From positions 147,323 through 211,322 of the forward strand of contig NZ_RQRT01000001.1 of NCBI RefSeq assembly GCF_004335005.1: DNA of 64,000 nucleotides, read 5' to 3'. The translations under genes and the position numbers were made by a program. This DNA comes from Paracoccus nototheniae. Its GTDB lineage: Bacteria > Pseudomonadota > Alphaproteobacteria > Rhodobacterales > Rhodobacteraceae. The notes under the pieces were generated by a model. It did no database searches and had not been told where the DNA came from. It was given only the letters and a program-made list of their open reading frames with translations. Positions 26,213 through 34,530 of this stretch are shown piece by piece (position 1 is the stretch's first letter; the number at the start of each line of letters is the position of its first letter).

Positions 26213-27340
26213 GTGGTCAAACGTTCCCGTCTCAGATCAGGTCGCGGCAAGGCCCGGCGCAGCTCTCTGGGCGGCGCGATGGGCGGGCTGATGGCGGCGA
26301 TGATCGGATCGACCGCCAAGGCGATGACAAGGGCGGCCACGACCGCGACCAAGGCTGCCGTCAGATCTGCCGCGAAAAAGCCCAAGGTCACCGCGAAAAA
26401 ACCCAAGGCCGCCCCAAAACCTGCATCATCGGTGCGGGTGGCGCCGGTCAGGGTGGCGGCGGTGCCAAAGACGGCGCGCTTTACCTCGGGCAGCTATGGC
26501 TGCGAGGCCGGGACGCGCAGCTACAAGCTGTATGTGCCATCGACCGCCACAGGGCCATTGCCCTTGGTCGTGATGCTGCATGGCTGCGGGCAGACGCCGG
26601 ACGATTTCGCCAAGGGCACCCGCATGAACGCACTGGCAGAAGAGCGTGGCGTGATCGTTCTGTATCCCGCTCAATCGCGCGACGCGCATCCCAACCGCTG
26701 CTGGAACTGGTTCCGCGAGGGGGATCAGGGGCGCGGCGCGGGCGAGCCTGCCATCCTGTCTGGCATGGTCCGCCAGATCCTGACCCAGCAGCCCATCGAC
26801 CCCGCCCGCGTCTATGTCGCGGGGCTGTCGGCGGGGGGATCGGCGGCGATGGCGCTGGCCCACGCCTATCCCGATCTGTTTGCCGCCGTGGGGTGCCATT
26901 CCGGTCTGCCGATGGGGGCGGCGCGCGACCATGGATCGGCCCTGATGGCGATGAAACAGGGCAATTCGGGCATCCGGCTGAACCACCCCCTGCCGACCAT
27001 CATCTTTCACGGGGGCGATGATCGCGTCGTCGCGCCCCGCAATGGAAGGCTTGTCGCCCTGCGCGCGCTGGAACCCTTTGCCCGGCTGGAGGTAACCGAA
27101 CAGGCCCGCCAGATCGCGGATGGACGCGCCTATGTCCGCACCAGTCACCGGGTCGGGCGTGGACGGTCCTATGTCGAACATTGGCTGATCAAAGGTTCGG
27201 GTCACGCGTGGTCGGGCGGTTCGCGCACGGGCCGCTTTGTGGACCCCGCAGGCCCCGATGCCTCGCAAGAGATGCTGCGGTTCTTTCTGCGCCACAAGAC
27301 CACCCTGCGCACACGCCGGGCCGGGCCGGGCGCAGCATAG
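26213..27340 (+). CDS. PHB-depolymerase-family esterase (type 1 catalytic domain)
   Basis: This protein is about 375 aa from a GTG start. Residues 1-80 are a Lys/Ala/Pro-rich, low-complexity arm (AAKKPK-type repeats) without a clean signal peptide. The esterase domain runs from about 90 to 360, with oxyanion region VVMLHGCGQTP, nucleophile Ser206 in GLSAGGSAA, an Asp in HGGDDRVV and a His in GSGHAWSGG. Family members hydrolyse poly-3-hydroxybutyrate or feruloyl-type esters. The basic arm could bind a polymer or nucleoid; that is a guess. The start is uncertain; ATG 26279 is an alternative. Confidence 0.78.
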   Translation: MVKRSRLRSGRGKARRSSLGGAMGGLMAAMIGSTAKAMTRAATTATKAAVRSAAKKPKVTAKKPKAAPKPASSVRVAPVRVAAVPKTARFTSGSYGCEAGTRSYKLYVPSTATGPLPLVVMLHGCGQTPDDFAKGTRMNALAEERGVIVLYPAQSRDAHPNRCWNWFREGDQGRGAGEPAILSGMVRQILTQQPIDPARVYVAGLSAGGSAAMALAHAYPDLFAAVGCHSGLPMGAARDHGSALMAMKQGNSGIRLNHPLPTIIFHGGDDRVVAPRNGRLVALRALEPFARLEVTEQARQIADGRAYVRTSHRVGRGRSYVEHWLIKGSGHAWSGGSRTGRFVDPAGPDASQEMLRFFLRHKTTLRTRRAGPGAA

Positions 27341-27345
27341 CCGGG

Positions 27346-27360
27346 CACGTCCCTGACGTG
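27346..27360. terminator. Hairpin between convergent esterase and IclR genes
   Basis: CACGTC-CCT-GACGTG forms a tight 6-bp stem in the 36-bp gap between convergent genes, consistent with a shared terminator. No T-run is seen. Confidence 0.4.
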
Positions 27361-27376
27361 GGCCCGTGAGGGTGGG

Positions 27377-28135
27377 TCAGCGCAGGATGCGCCGCAGCCC
27401 CTCCTGCACCTTCAAAAGCGGTTCCAGATACAGACCGGTCAGATCGCCCGCCCCGGACTGCACCGCGGCGACGCCGGTGTTCAGGGCGGCGATCACCCGG
27501 CCATGCACCGAATAGAGCGGCACGGCGATGGATCGCAGGCCGGGCTCGACCTCCTGATCGATGACGGCATAGCCTTGGTCACGCGCGGCATCGATCCGGG
27601 CCATGATCTCGGCCGGGTCGGTCAGACTGTGGGGGGTGCGGGGGGTCAGATCGCAGGCCTCGATGATCGCGCGGGCCTGATCGCGGGGCAGGGCGGCCAA
27701 CAGCACCCGCCCCATCGACGTGCAGTGAACCGGCAGGCGCGATCCGGGCATCAGGCCAATGGACATCACCCGCCGCTGCGCTGCGCGGGCCAGATAGACG
27801 ATCTGGGCCCCGTCCAGAATCGATACGGATGTCGATTGCCCGATCCTGTCGGACAGCTGATCCAGCCAGGGCTGGACCAGCTGCGCCAGAGGCATCGCCG
27901 CCAGCGCCCCCATGCCAAGCCGCAGAACCCGCGCGGTCAGGGTAAAGAACTTGCCGTCGTAATCGGCATAGCCCAGATCGTGCAGCGTCAGCAGACAGCG
28001 CCGCGCGGTGGCGCGATCCAGCCCCGTCGCCGCCGCCACGTCCGAGATCGACAGGCGCGGCTGATCCGCGCCGAACGCCTCGATCACCTGCAGGCCCTTG
28101 CCAAGTGATCCGATGATGTCGGTTTTGTTCGCCAT
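27377..28135 (-). CDS. pcaR: IclR family regulator of the PcaR/PobR/PcaU group
   Basis: This 252-aa regulator starts MANKTDIIGSLGKGLQVIEAF, a beginning typical of the PcaR/PcaU/PobR subgroup. The winged helix is at about 10-75 (ISDVAAATGLDRATARRCLLTL). The effector domain ends in VQEGLRRILR. These proteins respond to protocatechuate, 4-hydroxybenzoate or 3-oxoadipate. It is divergent from pcaIJF, whose substrate is 3-oxoadipate, so activation by that intermediate is likely. The start at 28135 leaves the divergent operator outside the coding region; the open frame extends 36 bp further. Confidence 0.8.
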   Translation of the reverse strand: MANKTDIIGSLGKGLQVIEAFGADQPRLSISDVAAATGLDRATARRCLLTLHDLGYADYDGKFFTLTARVLRLGMGALAAMPLAQLVQPWLDQLSDRIGQSTSVSILDGAQIVYLARAAQRRVMSIGLMPGSRLPVHCTSMGRVLLAALPRDQARAIIEACDLTPRTPHSLTDPAEIMARIDAARDQGYAVIDQEVEPGLRSIAVPLYSVHGRVIAALNTGVAAVQSGAGDLTGLYLEPLLKVQEGLRRILR

Positions 28136-28148
28136 GCGCACATGATTA

Positions 28149-28161
28149 TTCGGTATCCGAA
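28149..28161. promoter_or_regulatory. Palindromic operator between pcaR and pcaI
   Basis: TTCGG-TAT-CCGAA is a perfect inverted repeat in the divergent gap. On the minus strand it reads GTTCGGATACCGAA, resembling the GTTCGATAATCGCAC element bound by PcaR/PcaU regulators. A further GTTCG half-site lies at 28176-28180 on the minus strand and another at 28127-28131 on the plus strand. Confidence 0.55.
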
Positions 28162-28240
28162 CAAAGCTCAAGATGCGAACAAAATACTTGGTCTGCCGCT
28201 GTTCCCCGGTCTAACCCTTGTCCAAAGCACAGGAGCGATC

Positions 28241-28975
28241 ATGGACAAGCGCATTGCCACCCTGCCCGAAGCGGTGGCCGGTATCCCCAACAACGCCACG
28301 GTGATGATCGGCGGCTTCGGCGGCTCGGGCGCGCCGATCGAACTTATCCACGCCCTGATCGACCGGTTTCTGGCCACGGGCAGCCCCAGAGGCCTGACCG
28401 TCGTCAACAACAATGCGGGCAACGGCCATGTCGGCATCGCGGCGATGATCGAACAGGGGATGGTCGCACGGATGATCTGTTCCTTTCCCCGATCCGCGGA
28501 TCCGCGCGTCTTCACCGACCGCTATCTGGCCGGGGATATCGCGCTGGACCTGGTGCCGCAGGGCACGCTGGCCGAACGCATCCGCGCGGGCGGGGCAGGC
28601 ATTCCGGCCTTTTACACGCCCACCGGTTTCGGCACCGATCTGGCGCAGGGCAAGCCTGTGGCGGAATTCGAAGGGCGGTCCTATGTGCAGGAACGCTGGC
28701 TGAAGGCCGATGTCGCGCTGATCAAGGCGGAAACCGGCGACCCCCTTGGCAATCTGACCTATCGCATGGCGGCCCGCAATTTCGCCCCGCTGATGGCGAT
28801 GGCGGCGGCGCGGACCGTGGTGCAGGTCAGCCATCTGACCCAGCCCGGCGGCATCGACCCCGAGGCCGTGATCACGCCCGGCATCTTTGTCGATGCCGTG
28901 GTGCATGTGCCCGATCCCGCGCAGGAAGAGGATCTGAACCGCGCAGGCGCGCATTACCCGCAGGGGGCAGCATGA
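28241..28975 (+). CDS. pcaI: 3-oxoadipate CoA-transferase subunit A
   Basis: This 244-aa alpha subunit of a family I CoA-transferase, with PcaJ, transfers CoA from succinyl-CoA to 3-oxoadipate. It starts MDKRIATLPEAVAGI and carries the glycine-rich CoA-binding motif GGFGGSGAP near residue 25 and the VVNNNAGNG segment. The ATG at 28241 is preceded by CAGGAG; the upstream frame crosses the operator region and is discarded. Its stop overlaps the pcaJ start (ATGA). Confidence 0.93.
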   Translation: MDKRIATLPEAVAGIPNNATVMIGGFGGSGAPIELIHALIDRFLATGSPRGLTVVNNNAGNGHVGIAAMIEQGMVARMICSFPRSADPRVFTDRYLAGDIALDLVPQGTLAERIRAGGAGIPAFYTPTGFGTDLAQGKPVAEFEGRSYVQERWLKADVALIKAETGDPLGNLTYRMAARNFAPLMAMAAARTVVQVSHLTQPGGIDPEAVITPGIFVDAVVHVPDPAQEEDLNRAGAHYPQGAA

Positions 28976-29643
28976 CGACCCGACTGACCAACGCCCAGAT
29001 CGCGTGGCGCGCCGCGCAGGATATCCATGACGGCGCCTATGTGAACCTTGGCATCGGCTTTCCGGAAATGGTCGCCCGCTTTCAGCCGCCCGGCCGTCAG
29101 GCGATCTTTCACACCGAAAACGGCATCCTTGGGTTCGGCGCCGCCCCCGCGCCGGGGGACGAGGACTGGGATCTGATCAATGCCGGCAAGAAGGCCGTGA
29201 CGATCCGGCCCGGAACGGCGTTCTTTCACCATGCCGACAGCTTTGCGATGGTGCGGGGCGGGCATCTGGATGTGGCGATTCTTGGCGCCTATCAGGTGGC
29301 GCAGAACGGCGATCTGGCGAACTGGTCCACCGGCCCCAAGGGCGTGCCCGCCGTGGGCGGCGCGATGGATCTGGTGCATGGGGCCAAACGCGTGGCCGTC
29401 ATCACCGATCACGTCACCAAGGATGGCAAGCCCAAGCTGGTTCAGGCCTGCACGCTGCCGCTGACCGGGGTGGGCTGCGTGACCCGCGTCTATACCTCGC
29501 TGGCGGTGGTGGATATCGAAGCGGGCCGGTTCGTGTTGCGCGAAAAGCTGGCCGTGATGTCATTCGACGATCTGCAATCGCTGACCGGCGCCGCGTTGCA
29601 TGTCGATGGCGCCGTGACCGACCTGACCGTACCGGAGCTGTGA
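28972..29643 (+). CDS. pcaJ: 3-oxoadipate CoA-transferase subunit B
   Basis: This 223-aa beta subunit has VNLGIGFPEMV near the N-terminus and the catalytic glutamate in HTENGILGFG (near residue 49), which forms the glutamyl-CoA intermediate. Cofactor-free and cytoplasmic, it works only as a PcaIJ heteromer. It overlaps pcaI by 4 bp and is followed by pcaF after 1 bp. Confidence 0.93.
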   Translation: MTTRLTNAQIAWRAAQDIHDGAYVNLGIGFPEMVARFQPPGRQAIFHTENGILGFGAAPAPGDEDWDLINAGKKAVTIRPGTAFFHHADSFAMVRGGHLDVAILGAYQVAQNGDLANWSTGPKGVPAVGGAMDLVHGAKRVAVITDHVTKDGKPKLVQACTLPLTGVGCVTRVYTSLAVVDIEAGRFVLREKLAVMSFDDLQSLTGAALHVDGAVTDLTVPEL

Positions 29644-29644
29644 C

Positions 29645-30847
29645 ATGACCGACGCATTCATCTGCGACTATATCCGCACGCCCATCGGCCGCTATGGCGG
29701 CGCGCTGTCATCGGTCAGGGCGGATGATCTGGGGGCCATCCCCCTGCGCGCGCTGATGGCCCGCAACGGGGGCGTGGACTGGCAGGCGGTCGACGACGTG
29801 ATCTTTGGCTGCGCCAATCAGGCGGGCGAGGATAACCGCAATGTCGCGCGCATGTCGCTGTTGCTGGCCGGCCTTCCGGTCGGGCTGGGCGGCACCACGA
29901 TCAACCGGCTGTGCGGGTCGGGCATGGACGCGGTGATGACCGCCGCCCGCGCCATCCGCGCGGGCGAGGCCGATCTGATGATCGCGGGCGGGGTGGAATC
30001 CATGTCGCGCGCGCCCTTCGTCATGCCCAAGGCGGACACCGCCTTTTCCCGCAGCGCCGCCATTCACGACACGACCATCGGCTGGCGTTTCGTCAATCCG
30101 CAGATGGAGGCGCAGTACGGCGTCGATTCCATGCCCGAGACGGCGGAGAACGTCGCCAGCGATTTCGCGATCAGCCGCGCAGATCAGGATACCTTTGCCC
30201 TGCGCTCGCAGCAAAAGGCCGCGCGGGCGCAGGCCAATGGACGGCTGGCCTCCGAGATCACGCCCGTCAGCATCGCGCAGCGCAAGGGCGATCCCAGACT
30301 GGTCACGCAGGACGAACATCCCCGCGAGACTATGATCGAGACGCTGGCCGGGCTGAAGGCTCCCTTCCGCAAGGGTGGCACGGTGACGGCGGGCAATGCC
30401 TCGGGCGTCAATGACGGGGCGGCGGCCCTGATCATCGCGTCAGAGGCCGGGGCCCGCAGGCATGGCCTGACCCCCATCGCCCGCGTGTTGGGCGGGGCCG
30501 TGGCCGGGGTTGAACCACGCATCATGGGCTTTGGCCCGGCGCCCGCGTCGCGCCGGCTGATGGCCAGACTGGGCCTGGGCCAGGCCGATTTCGACGTGAT
30601 CGAACTGAACGAGGCCTTCGCTTCTCAGGGTCTTGCCACGCTGCGCGATCTGGGGATTGCCGATGACGATCCCCGCGTGAATCCCAATGGCGGCGCCATC
30701 GCGCTTGGCCACCCCTTGGGCATGTCCGGCGCGCGCATCACCGGCACCGCGGCGCTGGAACTGATGCGCAGCGGCGGCAAGCGGTCGCTGTCGATGATGT
30801 GCATCGGCGTGGGGCAGGGCATCGCGCTGGCACTGGAGCGGGTCTGA
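29645..30847 (+). CDS. pcaF: 3-oxoadipyl-CoA thiolase
   Basis: This 400-aa thiolase cleaves 3-oxoadipyl-CoA to succinyl-CoA and acetyl-CoA, the last step of the 3-oxoadipate pathway. The nucleophile Cys is in [12 protein letters not shown] (near residue 90). The C-terminal catalytic His is in [14 protein letters not shown] and the second Cys in [10 protein letters not shown]. The start [19 protein letters not shown] is characteristic of PcaF/PaaJ enzymes. It is last in pcaIJF and convergent with the LysR gene with only 2 bp between stops. Confidence 0.94.
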   Translation: MTDAFICDYIRTPIGRYGGALSSVRADDLGAIPLRALMARNGGVDWQAVDDVIFGCANQAGEDNRNVARMSLLLAGLPVGLGGTTINRLCGSGMDAVMTAARAIRAGEADLMIAGGVESMSRAPFVMPKADTAFSRSAAIHDTTIGWRFVNPQMEAQYGVDSMPETAENVASDFAISRADQDTFALRSQQKAARAQANGRLASEITPVSIAQRKGDPRLVTQDEHPRETMIETLAGLKAPFRKGGTVTAGNASGVNDGAAALIIASEAGARRHGLTPIARVLGGAVAGVEPRIMGFGPAPASRRLMARLGLGQADFDVIELNEAFASQGLATLRDLGIADDDPRVNPNGGAIALGHPLGMSGARITGTAALELMRSGGKRSLSMMCIGVGQGIALALERV

Positions 30848-30849
30848 CC

Positions 30850-31788
30850 TCAGCCCTCGTCGGCATCCGGGGGCGTCAGGTTGTTGGCCTGCAGCCAGGC
30901 GGGCTTTTCGGCATACATCTCGCGGATCAGGCGCTTGACCAGATCCAGATCGCGGGATGTATCGCCCGCCCGGTGGCTGAGAATAACCGGAGAGGTCGCG
31001 CGCGGGCTGTCGATCACGCGATAGCGCAGGTCGGTCCGCATCTGCTGCGCGGATGAGGGGATGATGCAGATCCCGGAATCGGCGGCGACCAGACCAAGCG
31101 CGGTCTGGATCTCGCGCACCTCCAGCACGTCATGGGGGCGGATATCCTCGGCCTGCAGCAGGGTCATGACCTGATCGGCATAGCTGGGGCGCGGTTCCTT
31201 GGGATAGACGATCAGATGCTGGCCCGCCAGATCGGCCAGCCGGATCGGCGTCGCCTGTCGTGCCAGGGCCGCGTCGGGGGGCAGGGCCACGACCAGCCGT
31301 TCCTCGCGCAGGGTGGTGCTGGCGACGTTTGGATCGCTGTGCCGCATCCGGCCAAAGCCGATATCGATGCGGCCTTCCTTCAACGCCGCGACCTGCTGGA
31401 TCGACAGCATCTCCAACAGCTGGATGTCCAGTTCCGGGGCGTTCCGGCGCAGCTTGCGCACCAGCACCGGCAGCCCGCCGTAAAGGGTCGAGGCGACGAA
31501 GCCGATCGACAGAACCCGGTTGCGGTTCATGCCCACCCGGCGCGTCGCATCCTTCATCTGATCCACCCGCCCCAGCACCTGCAGCGCCTGTTCGTAAAAC
31601 AGCCGCCCCGCATCGGTCAGCTTGATGGGGCGGCTTTTGCGGGTGATCAGGGTCACGCCCAGCTCATCCTCCAACAGCTGGATCTGACGGCTCAGCGGCG
31701 GCTGCGCGATGTTCAGCTGTTCGGCGGCGCGGGTAAAGTTCCGGGCGCTGGCGACGGCCACGAAATAGCGCAACTGACGCAGATCCAT
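30850..31788 (-). CDS. catR: LysR-type regulator of the BenM/CatM/CatR group
   Basis: This 312-aa LysR regulator has a winged helix at residues 1-60 (MDLRQLRYFVAVASARNFTRAAE, then AQPPLSRQIQLLEDELG). The N-terminal half and segments such as GRIDIGFGRMRHSDP and VREIQTALGLVAADSGI follow the BenM/CatM pattern closely. Those proteins bind cis,cis-muconate (BenM also benzoate) and activate cat and ben genes. It is divergent from catB, and the intergenic region holds a perfect ATAC-N7-GTAT site. Whether benzoate is also an effector cannot be read from the sequence. Confidence 0.88.
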   Translation of the reverse strand: MDLRQLRYFVAVASARNFTRAAEQLNIAQPPLSRQIQLLEDELGVTLITRKSRPIKLTDAGRLFYEQALQVLGRVDQMKDATRRVGMNRNRVLSIGFVASTLYGGLPVLVRKLRRNAPELDIQLLEMLSIQQVAALKEGRIDIGFGRMRHSDPNVASTTLREERLVVALPPDAALARQATPIRLADLAGQHLIVYPKEPRPSYADQVMTLLQAEDIRPHDVLEVREIQTALGLVAADSGICIIPSSAQQMRTDLRYRVIDSPRATSPVILSHRAGDTSRDLDLVKRLIREMYAEKPAWLQANNLTPPDADEG

Positions 31789-31810
31789 CGGGTCTCTTTT
31801 TCATCGTTTT

Positions 31811-31816
31811 GGGTAT
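31811..31816. promoter_or_regulatory. Second half-site near the LysR gene
   Basis: GGGTAT repeats the right arm of the main operator 58 bp away, close to the LysR start. It may be the weaker regulatory half-site used in DNA bending and autoregulation; a single 6-mer is weak evidence. Confidence 0.2.
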
Positions 31817-31862
31817 GCTGCACTGCAGCGCGCAGATGATTGCGGGGCGTTTCGCCATCATA

Positions 31863-31877
31863 ATACCCACAGGGTAT
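31863..31877. promoter_or_regulatory. CatM/BenM-type operator upstream of catB
   Basis: ATAC-CCACAGG-GTAT exactly matches the ATAC-N7-GTAT consensus of BenM, CatM and CatR recognition sites. The arms extend to ATACCC and GGGTAT. It lies 57 bp before the catB ATG, a position suited to activation of the cat-ben operon. Confidence 0.8.
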
Positions 31878-31933
31878 CGCATCAAACCAAATCGGTCTTG
31901 GACGCAGCGGCCCCGGACCGGCATTCTGGCGAC

Positions 31934-33115
31934 ATGAACCAGTCATTCGCCCCCCTCGCCACCGCCGCCCCCGTGATTTCACGGGTCGAGACGCTGATCC
32001 TCGATCTGCCCACCATCCGCCCGCACAAGCTGTCGGTCGCGACGATGACCGGGCAGGTCGTGACGCTTGTGCGCCTTCATTGCAGCGACGGGGTCACCGG
32101 TCTGGGCGAGGGCACGACCATCGGCGGGTTGGCCTATGGCGGCGAAAGCCCCGAAAGCATCAAGACCAATATCGACACATGGTTCGCCCCGGTGATGATC
32201 GGTCAGGATGCCACGCGGGTCGGGTCGCTGATGGCGCGGATCGGACGGATGGTGCGCGAGAACCGCTTTGCCAAATCGGCGGTGGAATGCGCGCTGCTGG
32301 ATGCCCAGGGCCAGCGGGTCGGCCTGCCAGTCAGCGAGCTGTTGGGCGGGCGGCGGCGCGACCGCCTGCCGGTGGCCTGGACATTGGCCTCGGGCGATAC
32401 CGCGCGCGACATTGCCGAGGCGGAACGGATGCTGGATCTGCGCCGCCACCGCGTCTTCAAGCTGAAGATCGGCGCGCGCGGGCTGCGCGAGGATATCGCC
32501 CATGTCGCGGCGATCGGGCGGGCGCTTGGTGACCAGGTCTCGATCCGCGTCGATGTGAACATGGCCTGGTCGGAACATCAGGCCGCGTTCGGCATGGCGG
32601 CCCTTGCCGATGTGGGCTGCGAACTGGTCGAACAGCCCGTCGCATCCGCCGCCGCGATGGGCCGTCTGGTGCGCCGCTTTCCCATCGCGCTGATGGCTGA
32701 TGAATCGCTGACCGGCCCCGACAGCGCCTTCCAGATCGCCCGTGTGCAGGGCGCCGATGTCTTTGCCGTCAAGCTGGAACAAAGCGGCGGCGCCTTCGAC
32801 GCCCTGCGCGTGGCGGCCATCGCGGATGCGGCGGGGATCGGCCTTTATGGCGGCACGATGCTGGAGGGGGCGGTGGGCACGGTCATCTCGGCCCATGTCT
32901 TCGCGACCTTTGCCAATCTGCAATGGGGGACCGAACTGTTCGGCCCGCTGCTGCTGACCGAAGAGATCCTGACCGAGCCGCTGGATTACAGCGATTTCGA
33001 ACTGACCGTTCCGACCGGCCCCGGCCTCGGCCTGACGCTGGATTCCGATCGCGTGGCGTTTTTCGCCCGCGACGGCCTGCGCAAGACGATCAGCCTGCCC
33101 CAAGCAAGGATATGA
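31934..33115 (+). CDS. catB: Muconate cycloisomerase
   Basis: This 393-aa enolase-superfamily enzyme converts cis,cis-muconate to muconolactone. The KxK motif of muconate cycloisomerases is in FKLKIGARG. Metal ligands are Asp in VDVNMAW, Glu in VEQPVA and Asp/Glu in MADESLTG, and the second general acid/base Lys is in FAVKLEQSGG. The N-terminal capping domain has GEGTTIGGLAYGGESPE. The start at 31934 follows the operator region; the open frame begins 36 bp earlier. It is the first gene of catBCA-benABCDK-pcaD, and its stop overlaps an upstream ATG of catC. Confidence 0.94.
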   Translation: MNQSFAPLATAAPVISRVETLILDLPTIRPHKLSVATMTGQVVTLVRLHCSDGVTGLGEGTTIGGLAYGGESPESIKTNIDTWFAPVMIGQDATRVGSLMARIGRMVRENRFAKSAVECALLDAQGQRVGLPVSELLGGRRRDRLPVAWTLASGDTARDIAEAERMLDLRRHRVFKLKIGARGLREDIAHVAAIGRALGDQVSIRVDVNMAWSEHQAAFGMAALADVGCELVEQPVASAAAMGRLVRRFPIALMADESLTGPDSAFQIARVQGADVFAVKLEQSGGAFDALRVAAIADAAGIGLYGGTMLEGAVGTVISAHVFATFANLQWGTELFGPLLLTEEILTEPLDYSDFELTVPTGPGLGLTLDSDRVAFFARDGLRKTISLPQARI

Positions 33116-33117
33116 CG

Positions 33118-33408
33118 ATGCTGTATCATGTGTTCATGGACGTGACCCTGCCGCGCGATCTGCCCGCCGACGAAACCGCCCGGATTCTGGCCCGCGAAAA
33201 AGCCTATTCGCAGGATCTGCAACGCAGCGGCAAATGGCGCCATATCTGGCGGATCGCCGGGCAATACGCGAATTACAGCGTCTTTGACGTGCAGGACCAT
33301 GACGAGCTGCACCGCATCCTGTCCGGCCTGCCCCTGTTCGATTTCATGGACATCCGGGTGACGCCGCTGCTGCGCCACCCTTCGGCCATCCGCGAGGATG
33401 ACCGCTAA
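33118..33408 (+). CDS. catC: Muconolactone delta-isomerase
   Basis: This 96-aa protein has the typical length for CatC (about 96). It isomerises muconolactone to 3-oxoadipate enol-lactone; members form a decamer. Family segments are YHVFMDVTLPRDLP, GKWRHIWRIAGQYANYS and LPLFDFMDIRVTPL. Of two in-frame ATGs (33112 and 33118) the second is spaced 7 nt from AAGGA and is preferred; the first overlaps the catB stop. Confidence 0.94.
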   Translation: MLYHVFMDVTLPRDLPADETARILAREKAYSQDLQRSGKWRHIWRIAGQYANYSVFDVQDHDELHRILSGLPLFDFMDIRVTPLLRHPSAIREDDR

Positions 33409-33418
33409 GACCGCCCAC

Positions 33419-33441
33419 CGGCAGGAAAGGGAGCCCTGCCG
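33419..33441 (+). terminator. Hairpin between catC and catA
   Basis: CGGCAGG (33419-33425) and CCTGCCG (33435-33441) form a 7-bp stem in the 68-bp catC-catA gap. It lies 36 bp before the strong AGGAGG of catA. It may be an RNA processing or stabilising element that adjusts expression inside the operon. Confidence 0.4.
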
Positions 33442-33476
33442 ACCAAGTTTCAAGATGAATCCAGGAGGAGAAACCC

Positions 33477-34415
33477 ATGACCGTGACGATCTTTGACCGA
33501 CCCGACATTCAGGATTTCCTGAAAGACCTCAGCGGCCTGACCAACAGTGACGGCGATCCGCGCATGAAGCAGATCGTGCACCGGCTGATGTCGGATCTGT
33601 TCCGCGCGATCGACGATCTGGACATCACGCCGGACGAATACTGGCAGGGCATGGCATGGCTGAACGATCTGGGCGCGGCGGGGCAGGCGGGGCTGGTCTC
33701 TCCGGGGCTGGGGATCGATCATTTCATGGATGAACGGCTGGATGCCATCGACGCCGCTCTGGGCATTGAGAACCCCACGCCGCGCACCATCGAAGGCCCG
33801 CTATATGTGGCAGGCGCACCCGAGGCCGTGGGCTTTGCCCGGCTGGATGACGGGCGTGACACCGACGGCCACACGCTGCTCATGCATGGCACGGTGCGCG
33901 GCGCCGACGGCCAGCCGATGGCGGGCGCCAGGGTCGAGGTCTGGCATTGCGACACGCGCGGCTTTTATTCGCATTTCGACCCGACCGGCCAGCAGGCACC
34001 CTTCAACATGCGCCGCACGATCATCACCGACGATCAGGGCCGCTACAAATTCCAAAGCATCCTGCCCAGTGGCTATGGCGTGCCCCCCGGCAGCCCGACC
34101 GAGGCGCTGCTGAGCGCGCTTGGACGCCACGGCCAGCGCCCGGCCCATATCCACCTGTTCGTCAGCGGTGATGGCCATCGCAAGCTGACCACCCAGATCA
34201 ATATCGAGGGCGATCCCCTGATCGACGACGATTTCGCCTTTGCCACCCGCGAAGGGCTGGTGCCCCCTGTCATGGAACGCAGCGACGCCGACAGCATCGC
34301 GGCCCACAGCCTGACCGGCGCCTTTGCCGAGATCGCATTCGACATCCACCTGACCGCCCTGATCGACGGCGTGGACAACCAGTTGAACGAACAGCGCCGC
34401 CGCGCGGCCGCCTGA
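33477..34415 (+). CDS. catA: Catechol 1,2-dioxygenase
   Basis: This 312-aa intradiol dioxygenase cleaves catechol to cis,cis-muconate with a non-haem Fe(III). The four iron ligands fall at exactly the positions of the Acinetobacter enzyme: Tyr164 (GFYSHFD), Tyr200 (SGYGVPP), His224 and His226 (RPAHIHLF). The N-terminal helical dimerisation and lipid-binding region (about 1-100) is complete. A strong AGGAGG ribosome-binding site precedes the ATG. The order catB-catC-catA puts it before the ben genes that make its substrate. Confidence 0.96.
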   Translation: MTVTIFDRPDIQDFLKDLSGLTNSDGDPRMKQIVHRLMSDLFRAIDDLDITPDEYWQGMAWLNDLGAAGQAGLVSPGLGIDHFMDERLDAIDAALGIENPTPRTIEGPLYVAGAPEAVGFARLDDGRDTDGHTLLMHGTVRGADGQPMAGARVEVWHCDTRGFYSHFDPTGQQAPFNMRRTIITDDQGRYKFQSILPSGYGVPPGSPTEALLSALGRHGQRPAHIHLFVSGDGHRKLTTQINIEGDPLIDDDFAFATREGLVPPVMERSDADSIAAHSLTGAFAEIAFDIHLTALIDGVDNQLNEQRRRAAA

Positions 34416-34430
34416 TCGCACCCGGGGTCG

Positions 34431-34446
34431 CGGGGGACTGCCCCCG
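34431..34446 (+). terminator. Hairpin between catA and benA
   Basis: CGGGGG-ACTG-CCCCCG is a GC-only 6-bp stem 15 bp after the catA stop, within a 115-bp gap. No T-run follows and the operon appears to continue, so a partial terminator or stabiliser separating cat from ben expression is likely. Confidence 0.4.
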
Positions 34447-34530
34447 GCCCGCCCCATCCCCTCCTGTTTTCTTCATGACATCCATACAAGGCCTGCCCGC
34501 ATGCGGCGCAGCCTTGGGAAAGGACCACGC

